NCBI GenBank assembly: GCA_038049695.1
Contig: CP142452.1
Coordinates: 79,286,501-79,350,500 of the forward strand
DNA from: Cinnamomum chago
Lineage: Eukaryota; Streptophyta; Magnoliopsida; Laurales; Lauraceae
DNA: 64,000 nucleotides
Direction: 5' to 3'
Shown here: piece by piece, positions 15,065 to 24,668 of the stretch
Layout: every line of letters starts with the position of its first letter
How positions within the stretch are numbered: position 1 is the first letter of the stretch
Notes under the pieces: generated by a model
What the model was told of the DNA's origin: nothing
Seen by the model: only the letters and a program-made list of their open reading frames with translations
The model's database searches: none
Translations under genes and position numbers: made by a program

Positions 15065-16830
15065 ATGGTCTTTGCAGAACTGGGAATCCAGACACTTCAT
15101 CCACCCCACAGGAGCTGCCTACAAGAAAACTGAGTTTGCTCTCTCGCCCATTTGTGCTTGGCTGGCGTGACAGGAATAAGGTAATTCACTAGTTTTAAGT
15201 TTCACAAATCTATACAGAATACTCTACAATAGAGTTAAAAATGTTATGAGTCCTGTCACTCCTGTGGATGATATATTTTATGACAGTTGCCTATCTCGAT
15301 GCTGAAAAGTAAATAACTAATGGGTGTTTTACCAGTCAAAATGAAAGTAATGTGTCCTTTTCTTTTTGGCTTGGGTTAGATAGCGTTGCTTTTGTTTCAG
15401 TCTCATTGGTTGCTAGTAGGACATCCAGTCATCCACAGCCCATCAGATGGGTCTGTGGTTCAAGAAACTCCTTGTTGAGAGAAATTGTATTTATCCATTT
15501 TTAGTGTGTAAAAGCATGCTTAAGATGGGGAAAAAATCCAATGATCTCTATGTTGTGAGAGACACGTCCACTAATGGGGTGGTTAATTGCCAACAATGGG
15601 TTGGTAAGTTGGTTGGCAATCCTACATGTCGCCCGGCTGTCCAGGAATCGATCTCTGGGTATGCCACTCTTCCCACTTGTGTGGGTTATCCTTCCCACTT
15701 TGTGGGCTTCCTCTCCTTCTCATGATGTGGGTTTATCTTTCCACTTGTGCGGGCTCTATTAGGCAAGGGTCAAAATGGCAGTTGCGAGCTGCATAGTGGC
15801 TAGTGGCCAAAATGTGCTATGTAGCTAACAATACATAGCGGTTGCAACAATATGTAATGATGTAGTGGTGTGAATTTCTCAAGTGGTAAAAAAACTTTTG
15901 TCTTGTGTGTGTGTGTTTTTTTTTTTTTAGTGATTTGGAACCATGTAAGGGTAGAGACAATTTTAGGAAAGGCTATTGAGGAGAAGAAATAGGAAAAAAA
16001 TAATGTTTTTAAATTAAAACTACTTGTAGTGGCCTCAACCACTGTAGCGGCCGCTATTTTAAACCATGCTCGAGTCCTGACCCCCTAGACCGGGGTACCA
16101 AAAAAGGGGTGGTTAATTTTTGTTCACTGTGAATTTTTGTTCAATCATCCATCCATTGAGGTTCCCCTGGATCACTGGAAATGGGTTAACCTGTACATTA
16201 TGATTCATCTTTTCCTCTTTTCAACTTTTTGGCTTGAATGAACAACTATTGATCCTTGGCAGACATTGTACTTACATTTTCATAGTCCTCACGTAGGACA
16301 AATTCAGTAATCTGCACTGCCAGATTTAATGTGTGAATGCTGGATGTAAGACCCCAACATAGCTTGGACAAGGCTTTGATGATGGTGGTGGTGGTGGATG
16401 TAACACTTGCCTGTCACTCCTTTTTTAATCCCTAAAAATAATAACTGTTTGTGGAATGGACATGAATGTAACACATAGAAATACCAGGCTTAAATGGTTC
16501 GCTGATCAAATGATTAAGATCAAATTTTCCAGGAAAAGAGGACTAACCATGGCTAATTCATTGTGGGACTTACCTCCAGCATGGCTTCAATCACTAGTAC
16601 ACATTTTCTCCGCTGACGAAATGAATTTATGATCCAGGGACACTTCATGCATGTTTCTGTTTATTGAGATTCTATGTTGATTTTTTTTTTTTTTTTTATA
16701 AAAAAATTCTGTACAGGGAAAAACAAGCAATGCTGAGGAGCTTGCTGACGGAAAGACATTCAATGAAGAGGGTCAGAGCACAGAAATGCCGCAAAAAGGC
16801 ATGAATGGCCACCCAGAAGCGGAGAAATGA
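1..16830 (+). CDS. TBC-domain Rab-GAP family protein (EVI5-like), C-terminal exons; 5' end outside window
   Basis: Exons placed by eye: 477-538, 4011-4080, 9125-9205, 9317-9418, 13862-13998, 15078-15180 and 16717-16830 (stop TGA 16828-16830). Each junction is GT-AG and phases match throughout, giving 222 residues. The peptide starts VWMKVELCRLLEEKRSAVLR and continues through a long charged heptad-like coiled coil (QLEQEV, QEQEKAMLQ, RVEQEQKVTEDARRFAE, KYEEAMASLAQMEKRVVMAE). It then has a conserved tail, QELPTRKLSLLSRPF and LGWRDRNK. This is the C-terminal coiled-coil region of the plant TBC1/EVI5-like proteins, whose TBC domain, expected upstream of this window, stimulates GTP hydrolysis by Rab GTPases in membrane traffic. 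An open stretch at 1-90 may be the preceding exon (it ends near KDSERIPGLMQ, similar in place to the family's DS-P-L-Q segment), but its donor is uncertain. Introns reach 5 kb and are full of transposon remains. The family assignment is from remembered homologues, and exact exon ends need transcript data. Confidence 0.88.
233..272. repeat. (CT)n microsatellite
   Basis: About twenty CT dinucleotides run on into CCCTCC triplets to about 290. It lies upstream of the TBC exon at 477 but some 200 bp from its acceptor, so it is not the immediate polypyrimidine tract. Confidence 0.9.
2536..2834. mobile_element. MITE, family A copy 1 (GGGRTTTTG termini)
   Basis: Inverted termini of about 45 bp. The left end reads GATTTTGCTCGTACAACTGC and the reversed right end GGGGTTTTGACCGTATGGCT; both continue into GCCCT(A/T)AGACCT(A/G)ATATT. 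The interior is rich in GATATCGCACATATCGCA-like repeats. Two related copies lie at 45307-45466 and 46568-46765. The flanks TTAAATATA and TTAATATAT may be an imperfect 9-bp duplication. Confidence 0.6.
3199..3230. other. Perfect GC-rich hairpin
   Basis: The 11-bp arms CTGGGGGACCG and CGGTCCCCCAG flank a 10-nt loop (ATTTCGGGCC). It lies between the LINE RNase H motifs and just before the 32-bp tandem repeat. No terminator role is expected in a plant intron. Confidence 0.75.
3255..3350. repeat. 32-bp tandem repeat, three copies
   Basis: The unit begins GATACTTTCCAAAGTTAACA and repeats at 3255, 3287 and 3319 with almost no change. It expands a segment inside the LINE RNase H region. Confidence 0.9.
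4180..4830 (-). mobile_element. Degenerate L1-type LINE RNase H remnant
   Basis: On the - strand, GWVKLNFDGSFVLL near 4790 is the start of an RNase H-like domain, and SQACFNRRVANKIAD near 4490 matches its last catalytic block in place. Frames are broken between them. No clear poly-A tail or duplication was found. Confidence 0.5.
4842..5003. repeat. 81-bp tandem duplication
   Basis: The sequence starting TGGATGGTATAAGCTACAGC at 4842 recurs at 4923 with a single visible change, an exact 81-bp shift. Confidence 0.9.
5067..5431. mobile_element. MITE with 24-bp perfect inverted repeats
   Basis: The left end (5067-5090) and right end (5408-5431) are exact reverse complements. The repeat begins GCTCTCCTAAGCTCAAGC and is itself nearly palindromic. 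The interior has GTGGGGCCCACC and GTCGATCCAACGGTTGAG stretches common in plant MITEs. Target duplication not resolved. It abuts a TA microsatellite and a LINE tail on the right. Confidence 0.75.
5440..5840 (-). mobile_element. L1-type LINE 3' end
   Basis: The - strand translation gives KIWKEINKRCFEGV and, further on, FTVASWVLLNSSIKGFSLDQ and IMRNWKG. This is the usual last block of plant L1 ORF2. At least one stop interrupts it. The 3' tail runs into (TA)n at 5440-5460. The element is 5'-truncated. Confidence 0.6.
6230..7330 (+). mobile_element. Ty3/gypsy fragment, gag to protease region (fossil)
   Basis: Conceptual translation shows a gag motif (TVEEYTEEFHQLV then FVHGLRPAILEGL, near 6550-6680), a CCHC-type zinc knuckle start (RCLKCHETG, near 6920) and a retropepsin-like segment (RVIVDGGSCENVVS, near 7220-7260). 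The order is that of Ty3/gypsy gag-protease. Neither LTR nor reverse transcriptase is seen. The fragment is broken in several places and looks old. It sits in the 5-kb TBC intron, in sense orientation. Confidence 0.65.
7340..8000 (+). mobile_element. L1-type LINE 3' end (zf-RVT domain)
   Basis: The + strand frame at 7369-7662 reads MDNLHRRNVIIV, then CLLLNCKVSNGLWTSIVSGF and WVLPWSIADLFDMW. This matches the zinc-binding zf-RVT block of plant L1 ORF2, although the paired cysteines are only partly kept. A tail ending in an A run at 7990-8000 marks the 3' end. Same orientation as the host gene. Confidence 0.6.
8120..8895 (+). pseudogene. Degraded coding-like stretch, possibly LINE RNase H
   Basis: Short overlapping frames on the + strand look protein-like but are broken. 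The last block, YNLVSRDVNDIFYSLANW (about 8820-8875), resembles the HxPREANxxADxLANW motif that ends L1 RNase H domains. The earlier part (ESWDNITFQPQPIYDE; ASVDRFLTVSGSLGHFEVAI) I do not recognise. It lies just upstream of a poly-C tract. Confidence 0.3.
8901..8923. repeat. Poly-C tract, 23 nt
   Basis: Uninterrupted run of 23 C, about 200 bp upstream of the TBC exon at 9125. Length may be unstable or an assembly estimate. Confidence 0.85.
10859..11542. mobile_element. MITE split by a solo LTR
   Basis: The left end GGTCACATTTGGCAACC and the reversed right end GGGCACCTTTGGTAACA are matching inverted termini of the common plant GGGCACxTTTGG type. Without the LTR at 11023-11399 and one TTTAT, the MITE would be about 300 bp. 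Its own target duplication is unclear (TAA at the left, TAG at the right). Confidence 0.55.
11023..11399. mobile_element. Solo LTR, 377 bp, with 5-bp target duplication
   Basis: It begins TGATGCA and ends TGCATCA, a perfect TG...CA inverted terminus. It is flanked on both sides by TTTAT (11018-11022 and 11400-11404). A TATA-like TTATAAATATGA lies near 11237. This is the expected product of LTR-LTR recombination. Superfamily not determined. Confidence 0.8.
11862..12003. mobile_element. hAT-like MITE, GATACGG family, 142 bp
   Basis: Termini CTATGATCCCCAGATACGG (left) and CTATGATGCACGGATAC (right, reversed). Exact 8-bp duplication GCGAGGAT at 11854-11861 and 12004-12011. The interior is almost all GATACGG/GGACACG repeats. 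Same family as 28093-28916. An 8-bp duplication with subterminal hexamer repeats is typical of hAT elements. Confidence 0.85.
12222..12536. repeat. Imperfect tandem duplication, about 145 bp x 2
   Basis: CCCCATGGGT(C/T)(A/G)ACC(A/G)GC starts copies at 12222 and 12397. Both run through GGGCCCAGCCCATC, GCCCGTTCATTTTAT and end in TTGAATGTTTTAATC or a close variant. About 80 % alike by eye. Confidence 0.7.
15023..15061. repeat. (CT)n microsatellite next to a TBC splice acceptor
   Basis: Nineteen CT units end 16 bp before the acceptor AG at 15076-15077, so the microsatellite lies in the polypyrimidine-tract position for the exon at 15078. Confidence 0.9.
15670..15752. repeat. Degenerate CTTCCCACTTGTGTGGG repeats
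   Basis: Three to four related units of about 25 bp (CTTCCCACTTGTGTGGGTTA, CTTCCCACTTTGTGGGCTT, CTTTCCACTTGTGCGGGC). A similar CACATGTGTGAG/CACATGTGCGGG array lies at 59650-59770, with comparable sequence before it. Confidence 0.5.
15764..16068. mobile_element. hAT-like MITE, CAAAATAGCGG family copy 1
   Basis: Left terminus CAAGGGTCAAAATGGCAGTTGC, reversed right terminus CATGGTTTAAAATAGCGG. It is the same family as 27621-27998: both share the interior AACCAT(G/A)TAAGGGTAGAG and GAGGAGAAGAAATAGGAAAA. No clear duplication remains, which suggests an older copy. Confidence 0.7.
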
Positions 16831-18317
16831 CAAAGCGACCTTCTTTTCATTGATGGTCACTCACATACAAGCTGAGCAATGCAAATCCACAGCTTGTCCT
16901 GACTTCTGCAACATCGTGGTCTTTGTTCACAGGAAAAATGAAGTTGGGAAAGGCTCTAGATTGGATGCTGCAGAGGTGATGTGTTTGGGTAAATTAATTA
17001 CCCATCTATTTATTGTATTAAATTAGTATATTTAGAGTAGGATCGCGGGGTTCTTGTTTGTATTGGCGCGATGAATGTATGGAAGAGCATTGTAAGATCT
17101 TTGTAATGAAAGTACAAGAGTAGAAGAAAAGTAAGATTTTGTGATGAAAGGCTGTTGAGGGAATCTGCATTCATTTATGTACTAGCTTGACCACCCGTGA
17201 TTAAAGCAAGGACATTTGTCATAGATTAAGGTCAAAATCTTAAAGATGTAATTAGTTTTATAAATTAAAAATTATTTAAATTTTATTGGTGTCCGTGTTT
17301 AAACATTAAAAAATAAAAGGTAATCAAAAATATAAAAGTTTATGAGAAGAAAGAAATTAATATCAATTTTAACTACATGTCAAGTAATTTGGTTTTTCTT
17401 TTACGTAAGATCAAGTATGTTAAGCATGATCAATCTTACGGGTCTAATTTCAATTGGAGTGACATGATGAAATTTATTAAGTATAAGCCTAAAAAAAAGC
17501 CTCATTTACAAATTGAGGAAAAATAAAATATAAAGTGAGATTATTTTGGGTGAAGGAAAAGTTATATAAATGTAGAGAGTATATTATCATAATTATGGAC
17601 ATGACATGAAGTTCTCTCTTATTGAGAAAGAAGAATCTCTCTTGTAGGTATATTTTGATCCATGAGATTATAAATTAATGAGGCAATTATGTTAATAATA
17701 TTTAAAAATAAAAAATGACCTCAATCACCCTTAAATGATTTAACAACTAAAAAAGTCTAGGATTAAAGAAATTTGAAATTTAGAGGTTAAGTTTGAAATT
17801 AGAAGGGTTTGAATTGAAGTTGGTTCGGTAACAACTTTAATATATAATATAATAATGGTTGAGAAGAAAATGGTCACGACATTCACATTTGTAAATAAAT
17901 TATAAAAAATGTATTCATTTGAAGGTAAAAAATATAGTGGTCAATCCAATTGTAATAAATGGATTAAACAAAATATCAAGTTTTAAACTCAATTGAATCA
18001 TACATAATGGATTGGCCCATGATGAATCTCCAGACCTACTAAAAAACTACCAAAGTCATTACAAACTTATAAATATAAAACAAAATTAGGTTGATGGAAA
18101 CATGTTAGGCCTAGGTCAAATGCGAGTTACCTTCTAATCAAACAAAAGTAAGATAGTTTTATAAACTCTTCTAGTTTATGAGAATTAATAGAGTTTATGA
18201 TAATTAATAAGAGCTTTGTCATGAGGTAGTTGGTAACGTAGTGATAATCCTTTAATTGGAGAAAGTTTTAGAAAAAAATTTGATAGGAGTAGCAATTTTG
18301 ACCAAACTTACCAACCT
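16831..18317. other. 3' UTR of the TBC gene, then AT-rich spacer
   Basis: The probable 3' UTR runs to about 17.1-17.2 kb (TTTGTAATGAAAGTACAAG near 17100). Beyond it the sequence is AT-rich with short broken frames; I recognise no gene or element. Confidence 0.6.
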
Positions 18318-18446
18318 AATTTATATATATAATGAAGGGTGTCCTAGTCATTTGGGTCGAAATAACCCCTATGGGCCCAGGGAGAGCTGGGTAAATCCCT
18401 TGTGGCCCCAATGTGATAGTGCAATTTCGGATCCTGGGTGCAAACA
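18318..18446 (-). mobile_element. tRNA-type SINE, 5'-truncated
   Basis: On the - strand, TTTGCACCCAGGATCCGAAA leads into ATTGCACTATCACATTGGGG and a TTTCGACCCAAATGACTAGG tail ending in ATTATATATA. This is the body of the SINE at 60612-60789, lacking most of the tRNA head. Confidence 0.7.
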
Positions 18447-19529
18447 TCTTTTTTGTACTATCATTAGACTATAATTTTTTTTATGGTACTTGTAATCATA
18501 TTTTTTGTGTGGAAGTTTAAATTAGTGACATTTGGAGTCACAACTTTTTTCATATCAATTGAATAAATAACACTTGTCAAACATCTATGACACTTTTAGC
18601 TAATAAATAGGGTATGTTCTTCCATTTAATTCAAACATTCTTATATATTTTTCATGTATTAGTCTATCACCCTTACCTAATTTTAATTCATTTTTTTAAA
18701 AGTTAGTATATTGTATTACCCAAATCAAGTTAAGCCAACTCTAGGGGTGCTTGAGTCAATGTCAAAGACTATATGAATTCATCAACAATTTTCGTTTCAA
18801 AGGTTTTACTTCGACTTATTACTTTTAACGTATGTATTATATTATGCATATGTTAACAAAATAGAATACCGTATAAACTTATATAATTGAAATAACCTAC
18901 AATCATATAACCTAGAACCAAGTTAAAGTATACCGGTTGCCTTTAAACAAAAGGGATTTGAACTTCTTTATTTCCCAAATAGATAGACTAAAATCTTCCT
19001 AGAAATGAGTGGGCTCATGTGCCCATTTTAATGTAGTGCTTAGGCTTGGACCCTGATCTAGCTTGTTGCAACCCCAACCAGACCCAGTTTTGGTACTTAA
19101 ACTGATTATAAATGGCTCCCAGTTTTAGTACTTGACTGATTATAAATGGCTATGGGCCAGGATATAGGTGGACCTGTCTCGAGACAGACCTGAATCTGAC
19201 CTGTCTATTCAGAACTAATTGCAATAAGTCAGTGATTTGAAACTACCACTTTCTATTTCTATGGTGTACAACTATATACATATTATAGAAAGTCCTATTT
19301 CTGAAACTGCCAAAAGTACTGGTGTGGCTTATGGCCACAATGTAACCATAATTTGTCATTCATTTAGGAAAAGATAATCATATGCTAATGTCCGCATGGG
19401 AATTTGCAGCAGGCAAGTTAGGTTGACACAAATGAGCTCACTTGCTCTAAGATCCTAGCCACCCAAGCCACAGGCCCTCCACTGAATATGCATTCAGCCA
19501 ACTTTTTCTTCATTGAGGGTGTTGCACAC
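18447..19529. other. AT-rich spacer without recognised features
   Basis: There are no long frames. Near 19085-19150 a short phrase (AACTGATTATAAATGGCT) is repeated about 50 bp apart. Nothing else recognised. Confidence 0.5.
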
Positions 19530-20386
19530 TGTTAGATTGTGTTAAGAATTTTAGTGTTGGCTAAATTCATGGGTTGGACAAAACTCTGGGTCTTCTGCGT
19601 TGTAATTTTTATTTAGAAAAAAACTCTGAAGATAGAAGATTGGAATAACTCAGAAGAAGAAAGTCTGAAAGAATTAGAAGAAGAAAGCTGGAGAAAGAGA
19701 GCTGAAATTCCGGATTATCCAAAGAGGGGTATGCTCGAGCGACCATCATATCCGCTCGAGCGAACAAGTCGGTTTGCCCCAGCGCTGAAACAGAGGCTGG
19801 TCCGCTCGAGCGCACCTAATGACTGCTCGAGCGAACCAAGCGCAGTGAACTACGAATTTTGAAAACTGTTATTCTTATTGTGCTCAAACTGCTGGTTTTA
19901 GTCCTAATCATCTTAGGCAACTTTAAGCACGTCCTTATGGCTATTTAAAGGACTCAAGGGCTATTCCAAAAGAGAACCTCACCTCTCAAAGTGTTGAGTT
20001 AGAAATTATCATTGAGAGTTTTTCTTCTCTAGAGTTTTTATGAAGTTGTGCTGCCAAGTTCTCTAGAGTTAGTTCTTCTGCATCCTTTGTAGAAGATTAT
20101 CTTCTTGCGAAAAGATTTGAGGAGTCAGACGCTGGATTGAATCTGTTGCAATCAACGGTGTGAAGTCGTTGAAGCGTGAAGCGTCACAAGGTAACTTCAG
20201 TCCTTGGGTAGGGGATATCTGGGGAAGAGATCTGAGTTTCTTATAATTGCGAGATTCATAGTGTTTGATTTGATCAAATTCGGATCGATGGTTTTTCACC
20301 CGGTTAGGGTTTTCCACCTTAAATTTGATGTCCTTGTGGTGTGTACTTGTTTTGTTTATTTCCACTGTATATTATTTATTTCTGCA
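19530..20386 (+). mobile_element. Solo LTR, probably Ty1/copia type, CTCGAGCG-rich U3 (fossil)
   Basis: It starts TGTTAGATTGTG. It carries four GCTCGAGCG palindromes between 19733 and 19833, then a TATTTAAAGG TATA-like site near 19941 and a long leader. CACAC occurs just before the start and again at 20385-20389, hinting at a 5-bp duplication, but the exact right end (TG or TGCA) is ambiguous. No internal region adjoins it. About 855 bp. Confidence 0.6.
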
Positions 20387-21260
20387 CACTATTGGCTTGA
20401 TTGTTTGAGTACACCAATCTAGAGATCGCAGACCCATTAAATATATTTTATCTTTTTCAGATTGATCTTTATATAAAAGTAGGGACTTGGAGCAATACTT
20501 AATATTGTTATCACACATTAACCAATCAACGATGGATATCACACTGATTGAAGTAAAATTTAAGTTCCTACCAATTCATTTGGGGGTGTCTGATATCACC
20601 GCCTAGATTAAGGAAAAGCGACACATGCGCCAACGGTTAATCTACCTCTCAGCATAAGATCAGTCATCTTCATAAAATCCCATCAAATTACAGTGTCATT
20701 CTTCCTTCCACAATGCATGAATGCATTGTTTGGTGGAATCCAGATGTGAAGAGAAGGGGTCTAGGAAAATGACAGGCACAAAAGTACCAAGAAACTACCT
20801 AGCTAGGGATGAAATCAGCGCCCCCCCCCCGCCCCCCCCGGGCCCGAGTCTAATAATTTCATACCTAAGGACCCAAATACTAGATGCCATGTTTATATAT
20901 TATGCATATGCATATTTATATGTATGTAAGTATAACTGTACGAAATATTGGTACAAAAGTATATTGGAACATGTATAGGCCCTTTATTCAAATGGGGCAT
21001 GGGTACCTATTGGTGACTTGGGTCAGATCTTGGTACAAAATGGACTCAACCTAAGCCTGACCCGTTTTATTACACTTACCTACCTCCACATCTTCCTTCT
21101 TTCCTATTTCAAGACAGACTGTTCTGCATTTGCACATGCATTCCATTGTATCCCATGCAGTTAGACCAATTGTATCATTTAGTAAGTTTCTGAAACTCCC
21201 CCAGCTGGTTTGGGTGAATATAGAAGTTAGTCATGAGACCCACACCATGGTATCCCATAT
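20387..21260. other. Spacer with a broken poly-C tract
   Basis: It holds C10-G-C8 at 20821-20839 followed by GGGCCCGAG, and the palindromic ATGCATGAATGCAT near 20713. No coding content recognised. Confidence 0.5.
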
Positions 21261-21409
21261 TTGAGTATAAACAGATTCCAAAATCAAATCCTCATCTACA
21301 GTTGATCATTCTCTCCTCTTCCAAGTCATTCAGACTCTCTTGCGTTACATTAGCACTCCCTAGCCCCTTTGCTCTATTCAGTATAACTTCCAAAGGCTCA
21401 GAGTACACA

Positions 21410-21616
21410 ATGCCTGTCAGTGTAACCTTCGAAGGCGAGCCTCTTTTCACCATAGGCGAACGGGCGCAAAACTGGTTCCCTCTAAACATGACCATCAACT
21501 TGACCATATCCAAAACTGCTATATTTTTTATTCAATGCTTGGCATTAGTTCTTGGTGCCCTGATTTTCTTTGGTGTCCTTCAGCTTGATGGTAATGGCAA
21601 CCTAATTTTAGTGTAG
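21410..21616 (+). CDS. Possible small membrane-protein gene or pseudogene
   Basis: An ATG at 21410 opens 68 codons (MPVSVTFEGEPLFTIGERAQ... ending GNGNLILV). One strong hydrophobic segment lies near residues 38-60 (AIFFIQCLALVLGALIFFGV). After the TAG at 21614-21616 the same frame stays open for 31 codons (LIGDFVDTASEAGVGRKKG...), so this may be a longer gene broken by a stop. A TATAAAC at about 21265 and a CT-rich stretch before the ATG resemble a plant promoter and leader. The frame is also open upstream to 21233. I do not recognise the family. Could be chance. Confidence 0.3.
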   Translation: MPVSVTFEGEPLFTIGERAQNWFPLNMTINLTISKTAIFFIQCLALVLGALIFFGVLQLDGNGNLILV

Positions 21617-21849
21617 CTCATTGGAGACTTTGTCGACACTGCATCAGAGGCAGGGGTGGGGCGCAAAAAGGGTCTGTTTCCCATATTCTTCAAAGAAGGT
21701 GAATATAGCTAATATGTGAATATTGGACAGAAGAAGACCAACATTACAATTGTGGGTAAGGGGGTTATCTAGGCCAACAGGCCCTTGCCTTGGTGTTAGT
21801 AAGGTGTTCTATGTATATGTATATGTATTGCTCATTTTCTATGTACAAG

Positions 21850-22933
21850 CTATATGATTGAAGGGGTGAAAATGATGGGCCTATGAAACGGAGGCCCATT
21901 ATATTAAATTGCATGCATCAATGATGATGGGTCCAGAATGGCACTGAAGATTGTTATTACCTATAAATGATTGAGCTGAAAAAATTTAGGCATGCACTGC
22001 CCTGGTTCTGATCCGACCTGACTTTAACATCCTACGGATGGTAAACTTGGATGAATAAAATCAGATCTGTCCCCTAATCACATTGGGACCATTGACTTGG
22101 ATTTCTAGTAGACGGGTCAATATCAAGTCCGTACGGCTATATGGCAAGAAATACAGACAGGCCCGATCCACCTACTCAGACACACTGATAGCAGTTCGAC
22201 CAAGCCTTTCATTATTTTATTTTTTTCATTTATTGTACAAATTACCAAGGTAATAGGTTGATTTGTAGGACTAAATGCGGATTAGGAAATAGAAATAGGC
22301 AAGATATGGTCCCAATCAAGTCATCCTACCCTTTGATCAAGGGGCTTAGTGGAAGTGCATTCTTTTTAATACAAATCCAGCAGTATGTATTAGATCCATG
22401 GGTATCAAATTTGAGGTGCCAAACCCATTATTTACTGGGTGCAATGATCATACCTGGATATAGCCAGTGGGCGTGAACTTGGGCCTCTTCCCAACCCACT
22501 TACAAATTGGCACTGTCTCTACATGTTTAAAGAGTTAAGCAGGACTGTGGCTGTAGTTTGGGCATTTAAGGAAACGCAGCACAAATATTATCATCAGTAC
22601 CAGGAGGTATATGCAAAAGATCACAAATAAAATTGAAATGAGTTGTCCAGAGCTCCGCTGAAGTTGATTCGAGTTCGGTTAACTAGACTGTTTATTGAGC
22701 CAAGGGCAAGTCAGGCCCTGCTGGGCTTGACATATATGTGTTGAGTAATATATATAGACCAAGCATAATATATTACAAGGTGAGCCCCACAGGAGTTAAA
22801 TCAGATGGTTACCTGCCTTCAGCACCATACTGAAGGCAGCATAGGATCAACTCTCTCTGCTAAAAGGTAACCACTTAAAATCTTCAGTTCTCATACAGGC
22901 TGAACCATCAGCAATGGTAAGGCAACAGTTTCT
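21850..22933. other. Spacer downstream of THG1, no gene recognised
   Basis: Sequence with GGCCCA/GGGCTT-rich phrases but no clear element ends. It probably contains the 3' end of the THG1 transcript close to 22.9 kb. Confidence 0.4.
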
Positions 22934-23047
22934 AGAAAGAAGATGCATTTGTCTCAAAATATGCCATTACAAGAAAGAAGATGCATTTGTCTCAAAATAT
23001 GCCATTACAAGAAAGAAGATGCATTTGCCTCAAAATATGCAATTACA
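22934..23047. repeat. 38-bp tandem repeat x3 in the THG1 3' UTR region
   Basis: The unit beginning AGAAAGAAGATGCATTTGTC repeats at 22934, 22972 and 23010; the first two are identical and the third differs slightly. It lies 50-165 bp downstream of the THG1 stop codon, so it is probably transcribed. Confidence 0.85.
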
Positions 23048-23097
23048 AGTTACAGTTAAATGACCCAAGTAAACTGTAACACATCTGAGTGATAGAG

Positions 23098-24627
23098 TCA
23101 ATTTCCTCTGATGTGTTCTTCATCTAGGATGTATTGATGTTTATCCCAGAAGGTTTCCTCAATTATATCGGAGTGATCTATGACAACCTTCATTTCAACT
23201 GGATCTCCCCTTTCGGTGGAATCCACAGTATCTTCTACCTGAAGGGAAATAAAGGCATGAGGTGCAAAAGCATATAATTTCATTTCAATTGAATATATAA
23301 TTTCATTTTAATTGGAAAGAAAAAGAATTTACAAGAACACCATACAGGTGCACTTCTACCAATCCCTTATCAGAGGAGTGCACTAGTATTCAAGGTTTCA
23401 AAATGTCAAAACTCAAATTGGATTCATCTAGGATACATGATTCCAATCTCTATTGCAGATCAGGGTTGGAGATGAAGAACTCCTTATCCTTCAATGGAAA
23501 TTCAGCTATGCATAGTAGTTTAGGGTAGATAAAATGCCTTCACATGAGGTTCAAGTAATTCTGCTGCTGGCATCCATCTATATCTTGTCGATGAGAAACA
23601 GCCAGTCACACTAGAGCTAATGATCAGAGGGTTTTATCCTCAAGTGCAACCATCTAAAGAACAAAGGGTCATGCTCTCAAATTATGCATAATGTGTCAAA
23701 AGGCAGAAGAAACATATAACTAATATACCAATCATTCAGGATTTCAATGGATATGGAGCAATGCATTTAAACTCTTGGAACTTTGATATTGTATTCAAGC
23801 AAAATATCTGCTTGAGCTAGCAGCCATTTACTGACAAGTCTATAGGCCATTTTTGCTAGAGAACTATTTGCTTTACTAATTTTTAAAACAAGAGGGATCA
23901 TAACAGATTATTTAGGCATTGAGCAGGAACAAAGTTGAGCTAACGAACATTGACTGAATTGGAAGAATGATAATAAAGTATCATAGAATCTGATAAAGGA
24001 AAGAACTAATGAAGAAAATCACTAAGGAAACTGAATGAAACTGAGGTAGGGGGATGTAATCATTTGAAGTTGAGGAACGAAAACTCATGTGGGTTTTAAG
24101 GTCATACCCACCCTCACTACTGTCAACACAAGTAATCTACTTGAGGCAACCCCAAATATGCTTTGCACTATGGGTTCCAAATCTAGTTTCATTCTTTTGG
24201 CATGTATTGGGTAGTCGGACTTGACATGATATCAGAGCCATGCAAGGTTTTTGACTTCAAATCCCTAGGGTAGGGAGGTGTCGTTCCCCAGGTCACATGT
24301 GAAGGCACGTATTGCATGGGTTAGCACGTGTGGATTGCGAATTCGAACGGTGTCTTGTTCAAAGGGAGGTGAGGGTGTTAAGTAGATTGGTCTTCTGCTT
24401 CCTAAAAGCTTACGCATTTCGTATGTATTGGCTAGTTGGACTTGACATTTATAACATACAATAGCCTCATTCATTGACCCATCTAGTGTCATCATGGCCG
24501 TGCTCCAACGTAAGTAGGGATATTGGCAGAAAGGAGCTAACGGCAGTAGAAACTGTAGTTACTTTTTATTTAAATACAACAGTAATTAGGATTAGTCAAC
24601 TGAATGTGCCAACAATCCATCAATGCA

Positions 24628-24668
<41 letters not shown>

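Noticed and set aside
22934-23047. CRISPR-like array
   Set aside because: The units are contiguous with no spacers and the genome is a plant nucleus.
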